From contig NZ_QZEY01000018.1 of NCBI RefSeq assembly GCF_003594875.1, positions 62,001-126,000 of the forward strand: a stretch of DNA of 64,000 nucleotides, given 5' to 3'. Below the pieces are notes generated by a model, which made no database searches, was not told the origin of the DNA, and worked only from the letters and a program-made list of their open reading frames with translations. Source of the DNA: Bailinhaonella thermotolerans (GTDB lineage Bacteria; Actinomycetota; Actinomycetes; Streptosporangiales; Streptosporangiaceae). Below, piece by piece: positions 1-9,277 of the stretch (its first letter is position 1; each line of letters starts with the position of its first letter). A program made the position numbers and the translations under genes.

Positions 1-447
1 CCCGGCCCAGAGCAGGCGCAGCACGTCGATCGCCTCGTCCGTACGGCGCCCGCGCGTGGCGAAGTCGACGCCCACCGCCGCCGCCTCGCCGGGCAGCGCG
101 CCGATCCCGACGGTCAGCAGCCGCATCCGCCCCTTGGACAGCAGGTCGACGGTGGCCAGGCGCTTGGCGAGGGTCACGGGGTGGTGGTACGGCAGCAGCA
201 GCACCCCGGTGCCGAGCAGGAGCCGCTCCGTGGCCGCCGCGACGAACGCCAGGCAGTCGAGCGGGTCGGCGTACGGCAGGGCGGGCGGCATCTCGTACGC
301 CCCGAGCTTCGCGCCGGGATACAGCGCGACGTGCTCGGGCATGTACAGCGACTCGAACCCGCACTCCTCCGCCAGCCGCGCGAACGCCGCCATCCGGTCC
401 GGATCGACCCCGAAATACGGCGTCCCGTAACTGATCCCGAACTTCAT
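1..447 (-). CDS. LLM-class (luciferase-like) F420-dependent oxidoreductase, 3' part cut by window edge
   Basis: The N-terminal 149 codons of a luciferase-like monooxygenase-fold protein are present, starting with ATG at 447 (MKFGISYGTPYFGVDP); the rest lies beyond position 1. Visible are the first beta strand (FGISYG), the GFESLYMPEH segment, the ERLLLGTGVLLLPYHHPVTLAKRLATVD helix-strand region and the MRLLTVGIG strand, all in the order seen in the F420-dependent LLM subfamily. Such enzymes act in the cytosol on varied substrates, usually with reduced coenzyme F420, which actinomycetes make. The substrate cannot be read from this fragment. The family call is secure; cofactor choice (F420 versus FMN) is inference. 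Confidence 0.85.
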   Translation of the reverse strand, partial: MKFGISYGTPYFGVDPDRMAAFARLAEECGFESLYMPEHVALYPGAKLGAYEMPPALPYADPLDCLAFVAAATERLLLGTGVLLLPYHHPVTLAKRLATVDLLSKGRMRLLTVGIGALPGEAAAVGVDFATRGRRTDEAIDVLRLLWAG

Positions 448-840
448 CGCCAATCCCCGATCCCCGGCCCACGCCGGAATCCGCCGTCCGTCAGCAGGCC
501 GTGATGCTAGGACCCTGACACCGGCGTCAAGGCAAACCGCCCGCCCGCGCCGCCTCCTCGTTCGTACGGCTGGCGCCCCGCCGACCTTGCCGCACCCGGC
601 GGGGGCGGCCTCCCCGTCCCCCGCAACCCCGCCCGGCTCCGCCTCGGGGGCGCTCCGCCCACCTCGGAGTGGCCGCCGGCGCCGGCCGCACCGGAGCCCG
701 CCGTACGCGAGCCCGCCGTACGCGAGCCCGCCGTACGGAAGGGGCGGCGGGAAACGGCGGCACGCGGGAAGCCGGAGGCCCGGCCCGGAGATCACGGAGA
801 CCCCGGAGATCACAGAGACCCCGGAGAGGCCTGCGGAGGT
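448..840. other. Intergenic region with two short tandem repeats, no convincing gene
   Basis: No frame here has a plausible start, ribosome site and protein-like composition. The stretch contains a three-copy 15-bp tandem repeat (694-738, unit GAGCCCGCCGTACGC) and a two-copy 18-bp repeat (785-820, unit beginning CCGGAGATCACGGAGACC, one mismatch between copies). It lies downstream of the MarR gene and upstream of the LLM gene, both read leftward, so it should carry the LLM promoter, but I could not identify one with confidence. Confidence 0.5.
694..738. repeat. Three tandem copies of a 15-bp unit
   Basis: Copies at 694-708, 709-723 and 724-738 share GAGCCCGCCGTACG; only the last base of copy three differs. 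Each contains the GCCGTAC core that is abundant throughout this window. Confidence 0.85.
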
Positions 841-1338
841 CTACAGGTCCGTGTCGCCGAGGGAGTGGAGCAGCTTGCGGAGGAGGCCGGCGAGGAGGTC
901 GCGCTCCTCGGGGGTCAGGGCGGAGATGAGCTCGTCCTCGCGGCCGAGGTGGCCCCGGATGAGGTCGTGGGTCAGCGCGGCGCCCTCCTCGGTCAGCGTG
1001 ATCTGGACCTGCCTGCGGTTGTCGGGGCAGGTCCAGCGCTTGACGAGGCCGCGTTCGACCAGGCGGTCCACGCGGTGGGTGAGGGCGGCGGAGCTGACCA
1101 TGGCGGAGCCGAGGAGATCCTTGGCGCAGAGGGTGTGGCTCGGGCCCGAGCGCAGCAGCGTGGCCATGACGTCGAACTCCCAGGGCTCGACGCCGCGGGA
1201 GTTGAAGTACTCCTTGACGCCGCGTTCGAGCAGGCGGGACGCCCTGGAGACGCGACCGACGACGCCCATCGGGGAGGGGTCGAGGTCGGGGCGGACGTTC
1301 TTCCACTGCTCGGTGATGAGATCCACGGCGTCCTTCAT
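841..1338 (-). CDS. MarR family transcriptional regulator
   Basis: A 165-residue protein of normal MarR length. The winged helix spans about residues 50-115: EPWEFDVMATLLRSG leads into the recognition region AKDLLGSAMVSSAALTHRVDRL, and the wing contains CPDNRRQVQITLTEEG, the typical D-x-R-x-x-x-x-x-LT motif. Flanking helices would form the dimer interface. It starts at ATG 1338 with only a weak ribosome site. It is divergent from the NAD-dependent epimerase gene, and the 120-bp gap holds two copies of an inverted-repeat element at 1357-1378 and 1418-1439. This suggests it represses itself and the epimerase. The ligand is unknown; MarR proteins often respond to phenolics or oxidants. Confidence 0.93.
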   Translation of the reverse strand: MKDAVDLITEQWKNVRPDLDPSPMGVVGRVSRASRLLERGVKEYFNSRGVEPWEFDVMATLLRSGPSHTLCAKDLLGSAMVSSAALTHRVDRLVERGLVKRWTCPDNRRQVQITLTEEGAALTHDLIRGHLGREDELISALTPEERDLLAGLLRKLLHSLGDTDL

Positions 1339-1356
1339 GGGGCCGACTCTACCTCA

Positions 1357-1439
1357 AACATTTAAGCATCGAACTGTTTGACATCGCGATCTGGGCGGGT
1401 TTAACGTCTTACCATCGCACAGTTCGACATTGAAATGTT
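1357..1439. promoter_or_regulatory. Two MarR-type operators around a promoter
   Basis: Site 1 (1357-1378) and site 2 (1418-1439) are 22-bp imperfect palindromes with half-sites AACATTT and GAACTGT. Site 2 is site 1 in the opposite orientation, with 17 of 22 bases matching. A promoter fits between them on the + strand: TTGACA at 1378-1383, an 18-bp spacer, and TAACGT at 1402-1407. Site 1 touches the -35 box and site 2 covers the start region, a repressing arrangement. The operators are seen directly; binding by the adjacent MarR protein is inference. Confidence 0.75.
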
Positions 1440-1455
1440 CGACATGGAGGGTGAG

Positions 1456-2328
1456 ATGAAGGTTCTGCTGCTGGGCGCCACCGGCTACATCGGCTCCGCG
1501 GTCTCCGAGCGGCTGACCGGCGCGGGCCACGAGGTCGTGGCGCTGCTGCGGGCCGGTCGCGAGTGGCCCGGCGGGGAATCCCGCGTGGGCGACATCTCCG
1601 ACCCGGCCTCGCTCACCGCCGCCGTCACCGACGACATCGACGTGGTGATCCACGCGGGAGCCCCCGCCGGGGAGGCCGAGCCCGGGGTCGTCGAGGCGCT
1701 GCTCGCCCCGCTGCGCGGCACCGGCCGCGCCTTCGTCTACACCAGCGGCGTCTGGGCCCTCGGCGACACCGACGGCCTCGCCGACGAGGACGCGCCGGTC
1801 AGCCCGCCGCCCATCGTCGCCTCCCGTCCCGCCGCCGAGGCCCTGGTCCTCGCCGCCGCCGGGCAGAACGTCCGCTCCGTCGTGATCCGCCCCGGCATCG
1901 TGTACGGCCGCGCCGCCGGCATCCCGGCCATCTTCGCCGGGCAGGCCGGGCGGCAGGGCGTCGCGCGGTACGTCGTGACCGAGGCCGGCGCGGACGCCCC
2001 GCACTGGAGCACCGTCCACGTGGACGACCTCGCCGCCCTCTTCGCCCTCGCCGTCGAGCGCGCCGAGCCCGGCGCCCTGCTCCACGGCGTGGCCGAGGAG
2101 GGCGTGTCCACGAAGGACTTCGCCGAGGCCGTCGCCAAGGCCGCCGGGGCCGACCGCGTCGAGCCCTGGCCCGTCGCCGAGGCCGCCCAGGTCCTCGGCG
2201 AGCCGTTCGCCCGCGCCCTCGCCCTCGACCAGCGCGTCTCCGGCGCCCGCGCCCGCGGGCTCCTCTCCTGGACCCCCGAGCGCCCCGGCCTCCTCGACGA
2301 GGTCCTCACCTCCTACGCCCCCGCCTGA
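1456..2328 (+). CDS. NAD-dependent epimerase/dehydratase family (extended SDR) protein
   Basis: The protein opens with the Rossmann motif GATGYIGSAV (residues 8-17) after a first beta strand MKVLLL, and has the later SDR hallmarks VVIHAGAPAG, FVYTSGVWALGD and VIRPGIVYG. The usual YxxxK is not clear, as in several atypical extended SDRs that act as reductases or non-catalytic NAD(P) sensors. I place the start at ATG 1456 because GGAGG (1446-1450) sits 5 bases upstream; the ATG at 1435 lies inside an operator. Length is 290 residues. Divergent MarR control suggests an inducible role, perhaps detoxification, but the substrate is unknown. Confidence 0.85.
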   Translation: MKVLLLGATGYIGSAVSERLTGAGHEVVALLRAGREWPGGESRVGDISDPASLTAAVTDDIDVVIHAGAPAGEAEPGVVEALLAPLRGTGRAFVYTSGVWALGDTDGLADEDAPVSPPPIVASRPAAEALVLAAAGQNVRSVVIRPGIVYGRAAGIPAIFAGQAGRQGVARYVVTEAGADAPHWSTVHVDDLAALFALAVERAEPGALLHGVAEEGVSTKDFAEAVAKAAGADRVEPWPVAEAAQVLGEPFARALALDQRVSGARARGLLSWTPERPGLLDEVLTSYAPA

Positions 2329-2433
2329 CCGGCCCCCGGAGAGGGCGCGCCCGGGTGGACGTACGCTCGGAGGGGACGGTGAAGCCGATAGCGAAACGTG
2401 GCTGAACGTGGGCGGGCGGGGTACGTGTCCGTG

Positions 2434-2495
2434 TTGACTGTCCGGGCAGGTCCGCATACTGTTTCGTGTTGGCACTCTCACCTTGAGAGTGCCAG
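2434..2495 (+). promoter_or_regulatory. groES promoter with CIRCE (HrcA operator)
   Basis: TTGACT (2434-2439), a 17-bp spacer and TACTGT (2457-2462) form a housekeeping-type promoter. At the expected transcription start lies TTGGCACTC, nine bases, GAGTGCCAG (2469-2495), which matches the CIRCE inverted repeat bound by the heat-shock repressor HrcA. No hrcA gene is in the window, so the repressor must be encoded elsewhere. Confidence 0.93.
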
Positions 2496-2613
2496 AATGA
2501 CGACGACGAGGCAGGTCTGGCACCCGCGACGGCAGGCCGCCGGTCGACTCTTCTACTTTTGCGGCCAGCCTCTCCGGCCGGCCCGAAATCGAAATCGAAG
2601 GGGAGGTCAGATC

Positions 2614-2925
2614 GTGACGACCGCCACCAAGGTTCCCGTGAAGCCGCTCGGCGACCGCATCGTTGTTCAGCCGCTTGAGGCCGAGCAGACGACGGCCTCC
2701 GGCCTGGTCATCCCGGACACCGCCAAGGAGAAGCCCCAGGAGGGCAAGGTCCTCGCGGTGGGCCCGGGCAACTGGGACGAGGACGGCGAGAAGCGGATCC
2801 CGCTGGACGTCAAGGAGGGCGACGTCGTCCTCTACAGCAAGTACGGCGGCACCGAGGTGAAGTACGGCGGCGAGGAGTACCTCGTGCTCTCCGCCCGCGA
2901 CGTGCTCGCGATCATCGAGAAGTAG
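2614..2925 (+). CDS. groES: Co-chaperonin GroES (Cpn10)
   Basis: The 103-residue protein is full length for Cpn10. It shows the signature [22 protein letters not shown], the mobile loop around [16 protein letters not shown] (residues 28-43) and the C-terminal strand [16 protein letters not shown]. GroES caps the GroEL ring in the cytosol and binds through the IVIP-like loop tripeptide (LVI). The start is GTG 2614, seven bases after GGGAGG (2601-2606); an upstream in-frame extension to 2398 runs through the CIRCE element and is not coding. It is the first gene of a CIRCE-controlled unit with groEL1, although a strong hairpin separates the two. Confidence 0.97.
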   Translation: MTTATKVPVKPLGDRIVVQPLEAEQTTASGLVIPDTAKEKPQEGKVLAVGPGNWDEDGEKRIPLDVKEGDVVLYSKYGGTEVKYGGEEYLVLSARDVLAIIEK

Positions 2926-2940
2926 TCGCCAGACAGTGAC

Positions 2941-2972
2941 AAAGCCCGGGCGGTCCCATCGTCCCGGGCTTT
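2941..2972 (+). terminator. Terminator-like hairpin between groES and groEL
   Basis: AAAGCCCGGG and CCCGGGCTTT form a perfect 10-bp stem with a 12-base loop in the 77-bp gap between the two chaperonin genes. There is no T-tract after the TTT at the stem base. It could be a partial terminator, a processing site or a stabiliser of the groES message. Confidence 0.7.
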
Positions 2973-3002
2973 GCCACGTTCTTCACTGAGAAGAGGACGT
3001 AG

Positions 3003-4625
<1,623 letters not shown>

Positions 4626-4715
4626 TCCACCGGATCGGGTGAGCGCCCCTCGCCCGCCGTACGGCACAGCCCCCCGAGGCCGCCGCCGTACGGCCGGGCC
4701 GGGGCCGCGCCGCGA

Positions 4716-4766
4716 ACGAGAACGGCGTCCGCCGGGGAGGTGCCCCCGGACGGGCGCCGTTCTCGT
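4716..4766. terminator. Bidirectional terminator between groEL and the MBL gene
   Basis: ACGAGAACGGCG (4716-4727) pairs perfectly with CGCCGTTCTCGT (4755-4766), with an inner CCGGGG/CCCCGG arm. It lies between convergent genes and ends in TCTTCTCC on the + strand. Confidence 0.85.
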
Positions 4767-4792
4767 CTTCTCCCGGCCCGCCGGCAGGGCGA

Positions 4793-5536
4793 TCAGTCGA
4801 GGTCGAGCGTGAGCCCGCCGGACGCGATCCGGATCTCCCCGGCGTACGGCCCGGCCGCGGCCTCGGCGGAGGCGCCGGGGTCCACGCCCGGCATGAGGTG
4901 GGTGAGCCAGAGGCGGGCCGCGTCCGCCCGCGCCGCCTGCTCACCGCGCTGCCGCGCGCTGGACAGGTGCCCCGCCAGGCCGGCCGGGACCTCCTCGGCG
5001 TACGACGCCTCCGCGACCAGCAGTCCGGCGTCCCGGGCCAGCGCCGCGACGTCTGGGCTGGGCCCGCTGTCGCCGGTGTAGGCCAGCGTCCGGCCCCCGG
5101 CGGAGATCCGCATCCCCGCGTTCGGCGGCATGTGCGGCAGCGCCCGCGTCTCCACCCGGAACGGCCCCGCCTCGAACACCGCCCCCGGCTCGAACTCCCG
5201 CAACCGGTAGGCGTCGTCCAGCATCCCGGGCCGGTCCAGCGCCAGCACCGCGTCCAGCGCCCTCGGCGGCGCGTACACCGGCAGCGCCGCCGCCGGGTCG
5301 TCCCGCAGCGCCCGCGCCCGCAGCAACGGGTTCAGGTCCGCGCAGTGGTCGGGGTGCCCGTGGCTGACCAGCACCGCGTCCACGTCCTCCACCGGCATCG
5401 CGTCCATGATCCGCTGTGCCGTGCCGTACCCCAGGTCGACGAGGAGCCGGAACCCCTCGTGCTCCACCAGGAACCCGCTGCACGCCTCGCGCGCCGTCGG
5501 GAAGGCCCCGCTCGCTCCCATGACAGTGACTCGCAT
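4793..5536 (-). CDS. MBL-fold metallohydrolase
   Basis: The 247-residue protein has the zinc-binding signature SHGHPDH (HxHxDH; about residues 59-65), a later metal ligand in LPHMPPN, and the aspartate of YTGDSGPSP (about 155), in the order of the metallo-beta-lactamase superfamily. The sequence MGASGAFPTAREACSGFLVE at the start and the short insertions resemble the RNase Z/phosphodiesterase-like subgroup often called an MBL-fold metal-dependent hydrolase in actinomycetes. The natural substrate is unknown. It is convergent with groEL and separated from it by a bidirectional terminator. There is no signal peptide, so it should be cytosolic. Confidence 0.9.
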   Translation of the reverse strand: MRVTVMGASGAFPTAREACSGFLVEHEGFRLLVDLGYGTAQRIMDAMPVEDVDAVLVSHGHPDHCADLNPLLRARALRDDPAAALPVYAPPRALDAVLALDRPGMLDDAYRLREFEPGAVFEAGPFRVETRALPHMPPNAGMRISAGGRTLAYTGDSGPSPDVAALARDAGLLVAEASYAEEVPAGLAGHLSSARQRGEQAARADAARLWLTHLMPGVDPGASAEAAAGPYAGEIRIASGGLTLDLD

Positions 5537-5707
5537 CGGCCCACGATGCCCGCCCCGTCCCGCCCCGCGCCACAGGCGTGATCATCCACCCGCTCGCCCC
5601 CCCCCGTTCGGAGGCGGCCCGGACGGAAAGGTTGTGCCAGGTCAGAGCCAGGCAGTCTTTGATCGGGAAGGCGTTTTCCGCCCCGGCGCGGAAGCAAGAC
5701 ACAGGGC

Positions 5708-6304
5708 ATGAGAAGAACCACGATCATGCTGCTCGCCACCGCGCTCACGTCGGCGGCCGCCTTCACGGCCTCCGCGCCCGGCACGGCGGCGCAGGTGTCC
5801 GGCGGGGGAGCCGCGGCCGAGCGGACCGGCCCCGGCGGCGAGCACCCGCACTGGCTGCACCGGCTGCGCGGGGAACTGGCGAAGTTCAAGAACCCGAAGG
5901 TCGCGGAGCGGCACGGGTACAAGCGGACCGACGTCTGCGCCCAGTACCCCTACCGCGGCGCGGACGGCCGCCTCCTGGGCGGGATGGGCTACCACTACGT
6001 CAACCATCGCCTCGTCGCCGATCCCCGGCTGGAGCCCCTGCGCCCCGAGGTCCTGGTGTACGTGCCCGACGGCCGCGGCGGCCGCGTCCTGGGCGCGGCC
6101 GAGTACTTCAAGGTGGACCGGGACCAGCGCCTGGCCACCGCCGACGACCGGCCCCGCCTGTTCGGCCAGGACTTCCAGGGCCCGATGGAGCCGCACGAGC
6201 ACGGCATGCCGATCCACTACGAGCTGCACGTCTGGCTCTTCAAGCACAACCCCAAGGGCCTCTTCGAACCCTGGAACCCCAAAGTCACCTGTCCCCGAGC
6301 CTGA
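5708..6304 (+). CDS. Secreted protein of unknown function
   Basis: A 198-residue protein with a clear Sec signal: RR at positions 2-3, hydrophobic IMLLATALTSAAAFTA and an ASA/GTAA cleavage region near residue 27-30. The mature part has conserved-looking blocks: GYKRTDVCAQYPY, GGMGYHYVNHRLVADPRLEPLRPEVLVY, AAEYFKV and HEHGMPIHYELHVWLFKHNP. Proteins with GMGYHYVN and a terminal WNP motif are common, uncharacterised secreted proteins in actinomycetes; this is recognition by memory rather than a search. Histidines in HEHGMPIHYELH suggest a metal site, which is inference. It appears to be a single-gene unit. Confidence 0.8.
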   Translation: MRRTTIMLLATALTSAAAFTASAPGTAAQVSGGGAAAERTGPGGEHPHWLHRLRGELAKFKNPKVAERHGYKRTDVCAQYPYRGADGRLLGGMGYHYVNHRLVADPRLEPLRPEVLVYVPDGRGGRVLGAAEYFKVDRDQRLATADDRPRLFGQDFQGPMEPHEHGMPIHYELHVWLFKHNPKGLFEPWNPKVTCPRA

Positions 6305-6532
6305 CCCCACCCCGGCCCCCAAGAGACAGATCACACCCCACCCGCCGGCCCCGCCCCCGGGGGTCGGCGCGCCCGCCCGCGGCCGCCTCCTCTGAAATCG
6401 TCATCCCGGGCGGGATCGGCTGACTTCTCGGCCGGATTCCGGAGTTTCGGTCATCCCCTTGAGGCCGGGCGGCTACATCCCGTTTCGGCTTCAACGCGTT
6501 GCGTGCCTCGACGAGGAGGGGATGACGGAACC

Positions 6533-6766
6533 ATGGCCACGGACAGCAGCAGGCTCGACGATCACGTGGTGAAGCCGCGGGAGTGCGCGAAGGCCGGCGC
6601 GCCGCTCTTCATGGTCGTCGATCCGTTCACGAAGACGGTACGGCTGCTGAGCAACCCGTCGGAGGAGGGCTATCAGACGGAGACCAAGGTCAAGTTCGGG
6701 GATCGGCTCGAACTGCCCGCGCCCTGGAACCTGACTTTGGACACTTCCCGGTTCCCGGCGGCGTAG
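6533..6766 (+). pseudogene. C-terminal remnant of a Uma2-family (DUF820) endonuclease
   Basis: Translation from ATG 6533 gives 77 residues matching only the last third of Uma2 proteins: SSRLDDHVVKPRECAKAGAP, LFMVVDPFTKTVRL and the terminal FGDRLELPAPWNLTLDTSRF. In intact Uma2 proteins of about 190 residues these follow the PD-(D/E)xK nuclease core, which is absent; 228 bases upstream encode nothing similar. A GAGGAGGGG stretch (6513-6521) lies upstream, so the fragment could still be translated. I read it as a decayed gene or a trimmed derivative. The family call rests on the C-terminal pattern alone. Confidence 0.65.
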
Positions 6767-7009
6767 GGCTTCGCCTCGCACTGAGAATCGGTCCGCGCGT
6801 GTCGTTTGGGCGCGGACGGGTGGGCGGTGTATGTGGACGGCGCACGCCGGCCGCGGGGGTGGTCAGGACGGGCGAGGTCTCCGAATGTTCTCCGCGGGCG
6901 GCGGGCGCCGGGTCGCCTTGAGCCTCGCGGGCCGCGCCGGTCCCGGTCAATGAACCGGGCGCAAGTTCGTGTGATCACCCGACCGGGGCCGCTCCGGCCG
7001 CGCCCCCGA

Positions 7010-7025
7010 TTGGCGAGAAGCACAA
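7010..7025. promoter_or_regulatory. Candidate PucR-associated site downstream of pucR
   Basis: TTGGCGAGAAGCACAA matches 13 of 16 bases of TTGTCGGAAAGCACAA at 8659-8674, upstream of the same gene. The outer TTG and CAA form a weak dyad. Function is inferred only from duplication around pucR. Confidence 0.35.
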
Positions 7026-7038
7026 GACCTCGCGGCGG

Positions 7039-8622
7039 TCAGGGGAGGCGGAGGGCGAGGAAGAAGTCCACGCGGTCCTGGAGCCTCGTCAGGTCCCGCC
7101 CGGTCAGCTCCTCGATCCGGTGGATCCGGTAGCGGAGGGTGTTCACGTGGAGGTGGAGAGCCTCGGCGCACCTGGTCCAGGAGCCGGAGCCGTCGAGGAA
7201 CGCCGTCAGCGTGCGCACCAGGTCGGCGCGGTGGACCCGGTCGTACTCCAGCAGGGGCCCCAGCAGCCGGGCCCGGAACATCTGGCGCACCTCGTCCGGC
7301 ACGCTGGCCAGCAGCATCATGTGCGTGCCCAGCTCGTCGTGGCCCACGACGGCCGCCGCGCCGGGGCGCCCCGCCGCCACCAGACGCGCGTGCCGCGCCT
7401 CCTCGACCGCGCCCCGCAGCCCGGCCGCGTCCACGGCCCCGCTCACCCCCGCCGTCACCCGGCTCGCCCCCAGCCCCGGCGTCAGCGCCTCCAGCGCCCG
7501 CCGGACCCGCCCCGCGACCCCCTCCCCGCCGTCCGCGCCACCCCTGGCCCCGATCCCGCCGCCCGCCCCGCCCCCGGCTTCGGTCCCGTCCTCGCGCGCC
7601 GGGGCCGCGCCCGGCTCAGGCCGTACGGCGGCGCCGACCAGGGCCACGACCTCGTCGCCGTGGAAGGCGAGCACGGGGCGCTGGGGGTGGAGGGCCTCCC
7701 GGAGGATCGCGCGCACGTCGGCGGGGCGCAGCGGCGGCGTGGCGGCGGCGGCCACCGCGGTGTACGGCGCGCGGCCCGACAGGCCGGTGAGGTCGAGGTG
7801 GAGGGCGATCTCGGCGGGGCGGGCGTCCGTGGCGACCAGGCGGACCAGGTCGGCCGCCAGGCGGTCCTCCGGGGTCGGGCGGGTCCGTTCGAGGTCGATG
7901 ACGGCGGCCAGTTCGGCGGCCAGGGCGCGGCGCTCCTCGGGCCAGTCGCCGGCGGGGCCCTGGAAGGCGAGGAACCAGTCGGCGACCCGGGCCGTGCCGT
8001 GCTCGTCCACCGCGAACAGGGAGTGACCGGCGTGGTCGCGGGGCAGGCGCGGCGCGGTGAGGAACGCGGCGGCCAGGCCGGCGGGGTCGGGCGGCCCGGG
8101 GCGCGGCCCGGCCACCACGCGGCCCGCCGGGGTGAGGACCCAGCAGGGCATCCCCAGGTCGAGCGCGACCAGGTCGAGGACGGCGTCCAGGCCGGGGCCG
8201 GAGACCAGGCGCCGGTGCCGGTCGAGGACGGCGGTGAGGTCGGCGGCCCGCGCCGTGGACAGCCGCCGCATGATCTGCTCGGTGATCGTGGCGAAGGCGA
8301 GGTCCTCGGGGACCTGGAAGAGCGGGACGCCGTGCCGTTCGCACGCCTCGACCAGGTCGCCGGGCATCTCCCCGGCCATCGCGTCCCAGGCCGCCAGCCC
8401 GGCCACGCGTGAGCGCGCCAGCGCCGCGACGAAGACCTCCGAGTCCGCGGGGGAGTGCCGCCACACGAGCCCGGTCAGCACCAGCTCCCCACCCGAGAGG
8501 TACCGGCTGGGGTCGCGCATGTCGGTGGTCACGACCCACCGGATGACCCGGTCCAGCCGGTCCTCACCGCAGACCGGCGTCAGCCGGAGCCCCGGGATCG
8601 ACAGGAGCGAGCGCAGCCTCAT
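7039..8622 (-). CDS. pucR: PucR family transcriptional regulator of purine catabolism
   Basis: A 527-residue protein with the PucR N-terminal domain (about 1-130: PGLRLTPVCGEDRLDRVIRWVVTTDMRDPSRYLSGGELVLTG) and the C-terminal PucR-type helix-turn-helix (about 465-520: LLEYDRVHRADLVRTLTAFLD, then HLHVNTLRYRIHRIEELTGRDL). The middle is a GGDEF-like linker with a Gly/Ala-rich insertion near residues 340-370. PucR activates purine degradation genes in Bacillus under nitrogen limitation. Here it is divergent from the uraD-uraH-uricase operon and is the likely local regulator. The shared 150-bp gap holds TTGTCGGAAAGCACAA (8659-8674). Confidence 0.93.
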   Translation of the reverse strand: MRLRSLLSIPGLRLTPVCGEDRLDRVIRWVVTTDMRDPSRYLSGGELVLTGLVWRHSPADSEVFVAALARSRVAGLAAWDAMAGEMPGDLVEACERHGVPLFQVPEDLAFATITEQIMRRLSTARAADLTAVLDRHRRLVSGPGLDAVLDLVALDLGMPCWVLTPAGRVVAGPRPGPPDPAGLAAAFLTAPRLPRDHAGHSLFAVDEHGTARVADWFLAFQGPAGDWPEERRALAAELAAVIDLERTRPTPEDRLAADLVRLVATDARPAEIALHLDLTGLSGRAPYTAVAAAATPPLRPADVRAILREALHPQRPVLAFHGDEVVALVGAAVRPEPGAAPAREDGTEAGGGAGGGIGARGGADGGEGVAGRVRRALEALTPGLGASRVTAGVSGAVDAAGLRGAVEEARHARLVAAGRPGAAAVVGHDELGTHMMLLASVPDEVRQMFRARLLGPLLEYDRVHRADLVRTLTAFLDGSGSWTRCAEALHLHVNTLRYRIHRIEELTGRDLTRLQDRVDFFLALRLP

Positions 8623-8658
8623 CCCGGGGAGGCTAACCCAGCGGGACGGGCGGCGGAC

Positions 8659-8674
8659 TTGTCGGAAAGCACAA
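8659..8674. promoter_or_regulatory. Candidate operator between pucR and uraD
   Basis: TTGTCGGAAAGCACAA lies in the divergent gap, 36 bases from the pucR start; a near copy follows the pucR stop. Assignment to PucR is inference. Confidence 0.4.
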
Positions 8675-8773
8675 ACACCCGCCCCGGACGGGTATCCGTC
8701 TTCGGACTTCTTGTTCCTAGACCGCCCCCGCGATGGCTGTGTCTACTTGCGGCAACGAACGGAAGGAGCCGTG

Positions 8774-9277
8774 GTGCTCGACTGGTTCAACGCCCTCGCG
8801 CCCGAGAAGGCCGAGGCGGAGCTCCTCGCCTGCTGCGCCTCCCGAGCCTGGGCCAAGGCCGTCGCCGGGCGCAGGCCGTACGGCGACCTCGCGGCGCTGA
8901 CCGCGGCGGCACGCGCCGAGATCGCCGGGCTGAGCTGGGCGGACGTGGAGGAGGCCCTGAACGCGCACCCCCGCATCGGCGACCGCGCCGCGGGCGAGAG
9001 CCGGGAGGCCGGCTGGTCGCGCCGCGAGCAGGCGGGCATGGCGGACGCCGCCGAGGAGACCGCGCGGGCCATGGCCGAGGGCAACCTCGCCTACGAGGAG
9101 CGGTTCGGGCACGTCTTCCTGATCCGGGCGGCCGGCCGCGGCGCGGAGGAGATGCTCGCCGAGCTGCGCAGGCGGCTGGGCAACGACCCGGAGACCGAGC
9201 GCGCCGAGGTCCGCGGGCAACTCGCCGGGATCACGGAACTGCGGCTGGCCAAGCTGCTCGGCGAGGAGGCGCGATGA
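8774..9277 (+). CDS. uraD: 2-oxo-4-hydroxy-4-carboxy-5-ureidoimidazoline (OHCU) decarboxylase
   Basis: The 167-residue cytosolic enzyme converts OHCU to S-allantoin in the third step of urate breakdown. Family marks are FNALAPEKAEAELLACCASRAWA near the start, the active-site segment NAHPRIGDRA (His and the usual HPxIG pattern, about residue 67-73) and NLAYEERFGHVFLIRAAGR (N-x-x-Y-x-x-x-F-G). GGAAGGAG (8761-8768) favours GTG 8774, with GTG 8771 as an alternative. The stop overlaps the next start (ATGA at 9274), so translation is coupled to uraH. It is the first gene of the urate-to-allantoin operon. Confidence 0.93.
   Translation: MLDWFNALAPEKAEAELLACCASRAWAKAVAGRRPYGDLAALTAAARAEIAGLSWADVEEALNAHPRIGDRAAGESREAGWSRREQAGMADAAEETARAMAEGNLAYEERFGHVFLIRAAGRGAEEMLAELRRRLGNDPETERAEVRGQLAGITELRLAKLLGEEAR

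Noticed and set aside
527-1306. Overlapping long frames around the MarR gene
   Set aside because: Pro/Arg-rich translations with no start signals; the MarR frame has a full winged-helix signature.
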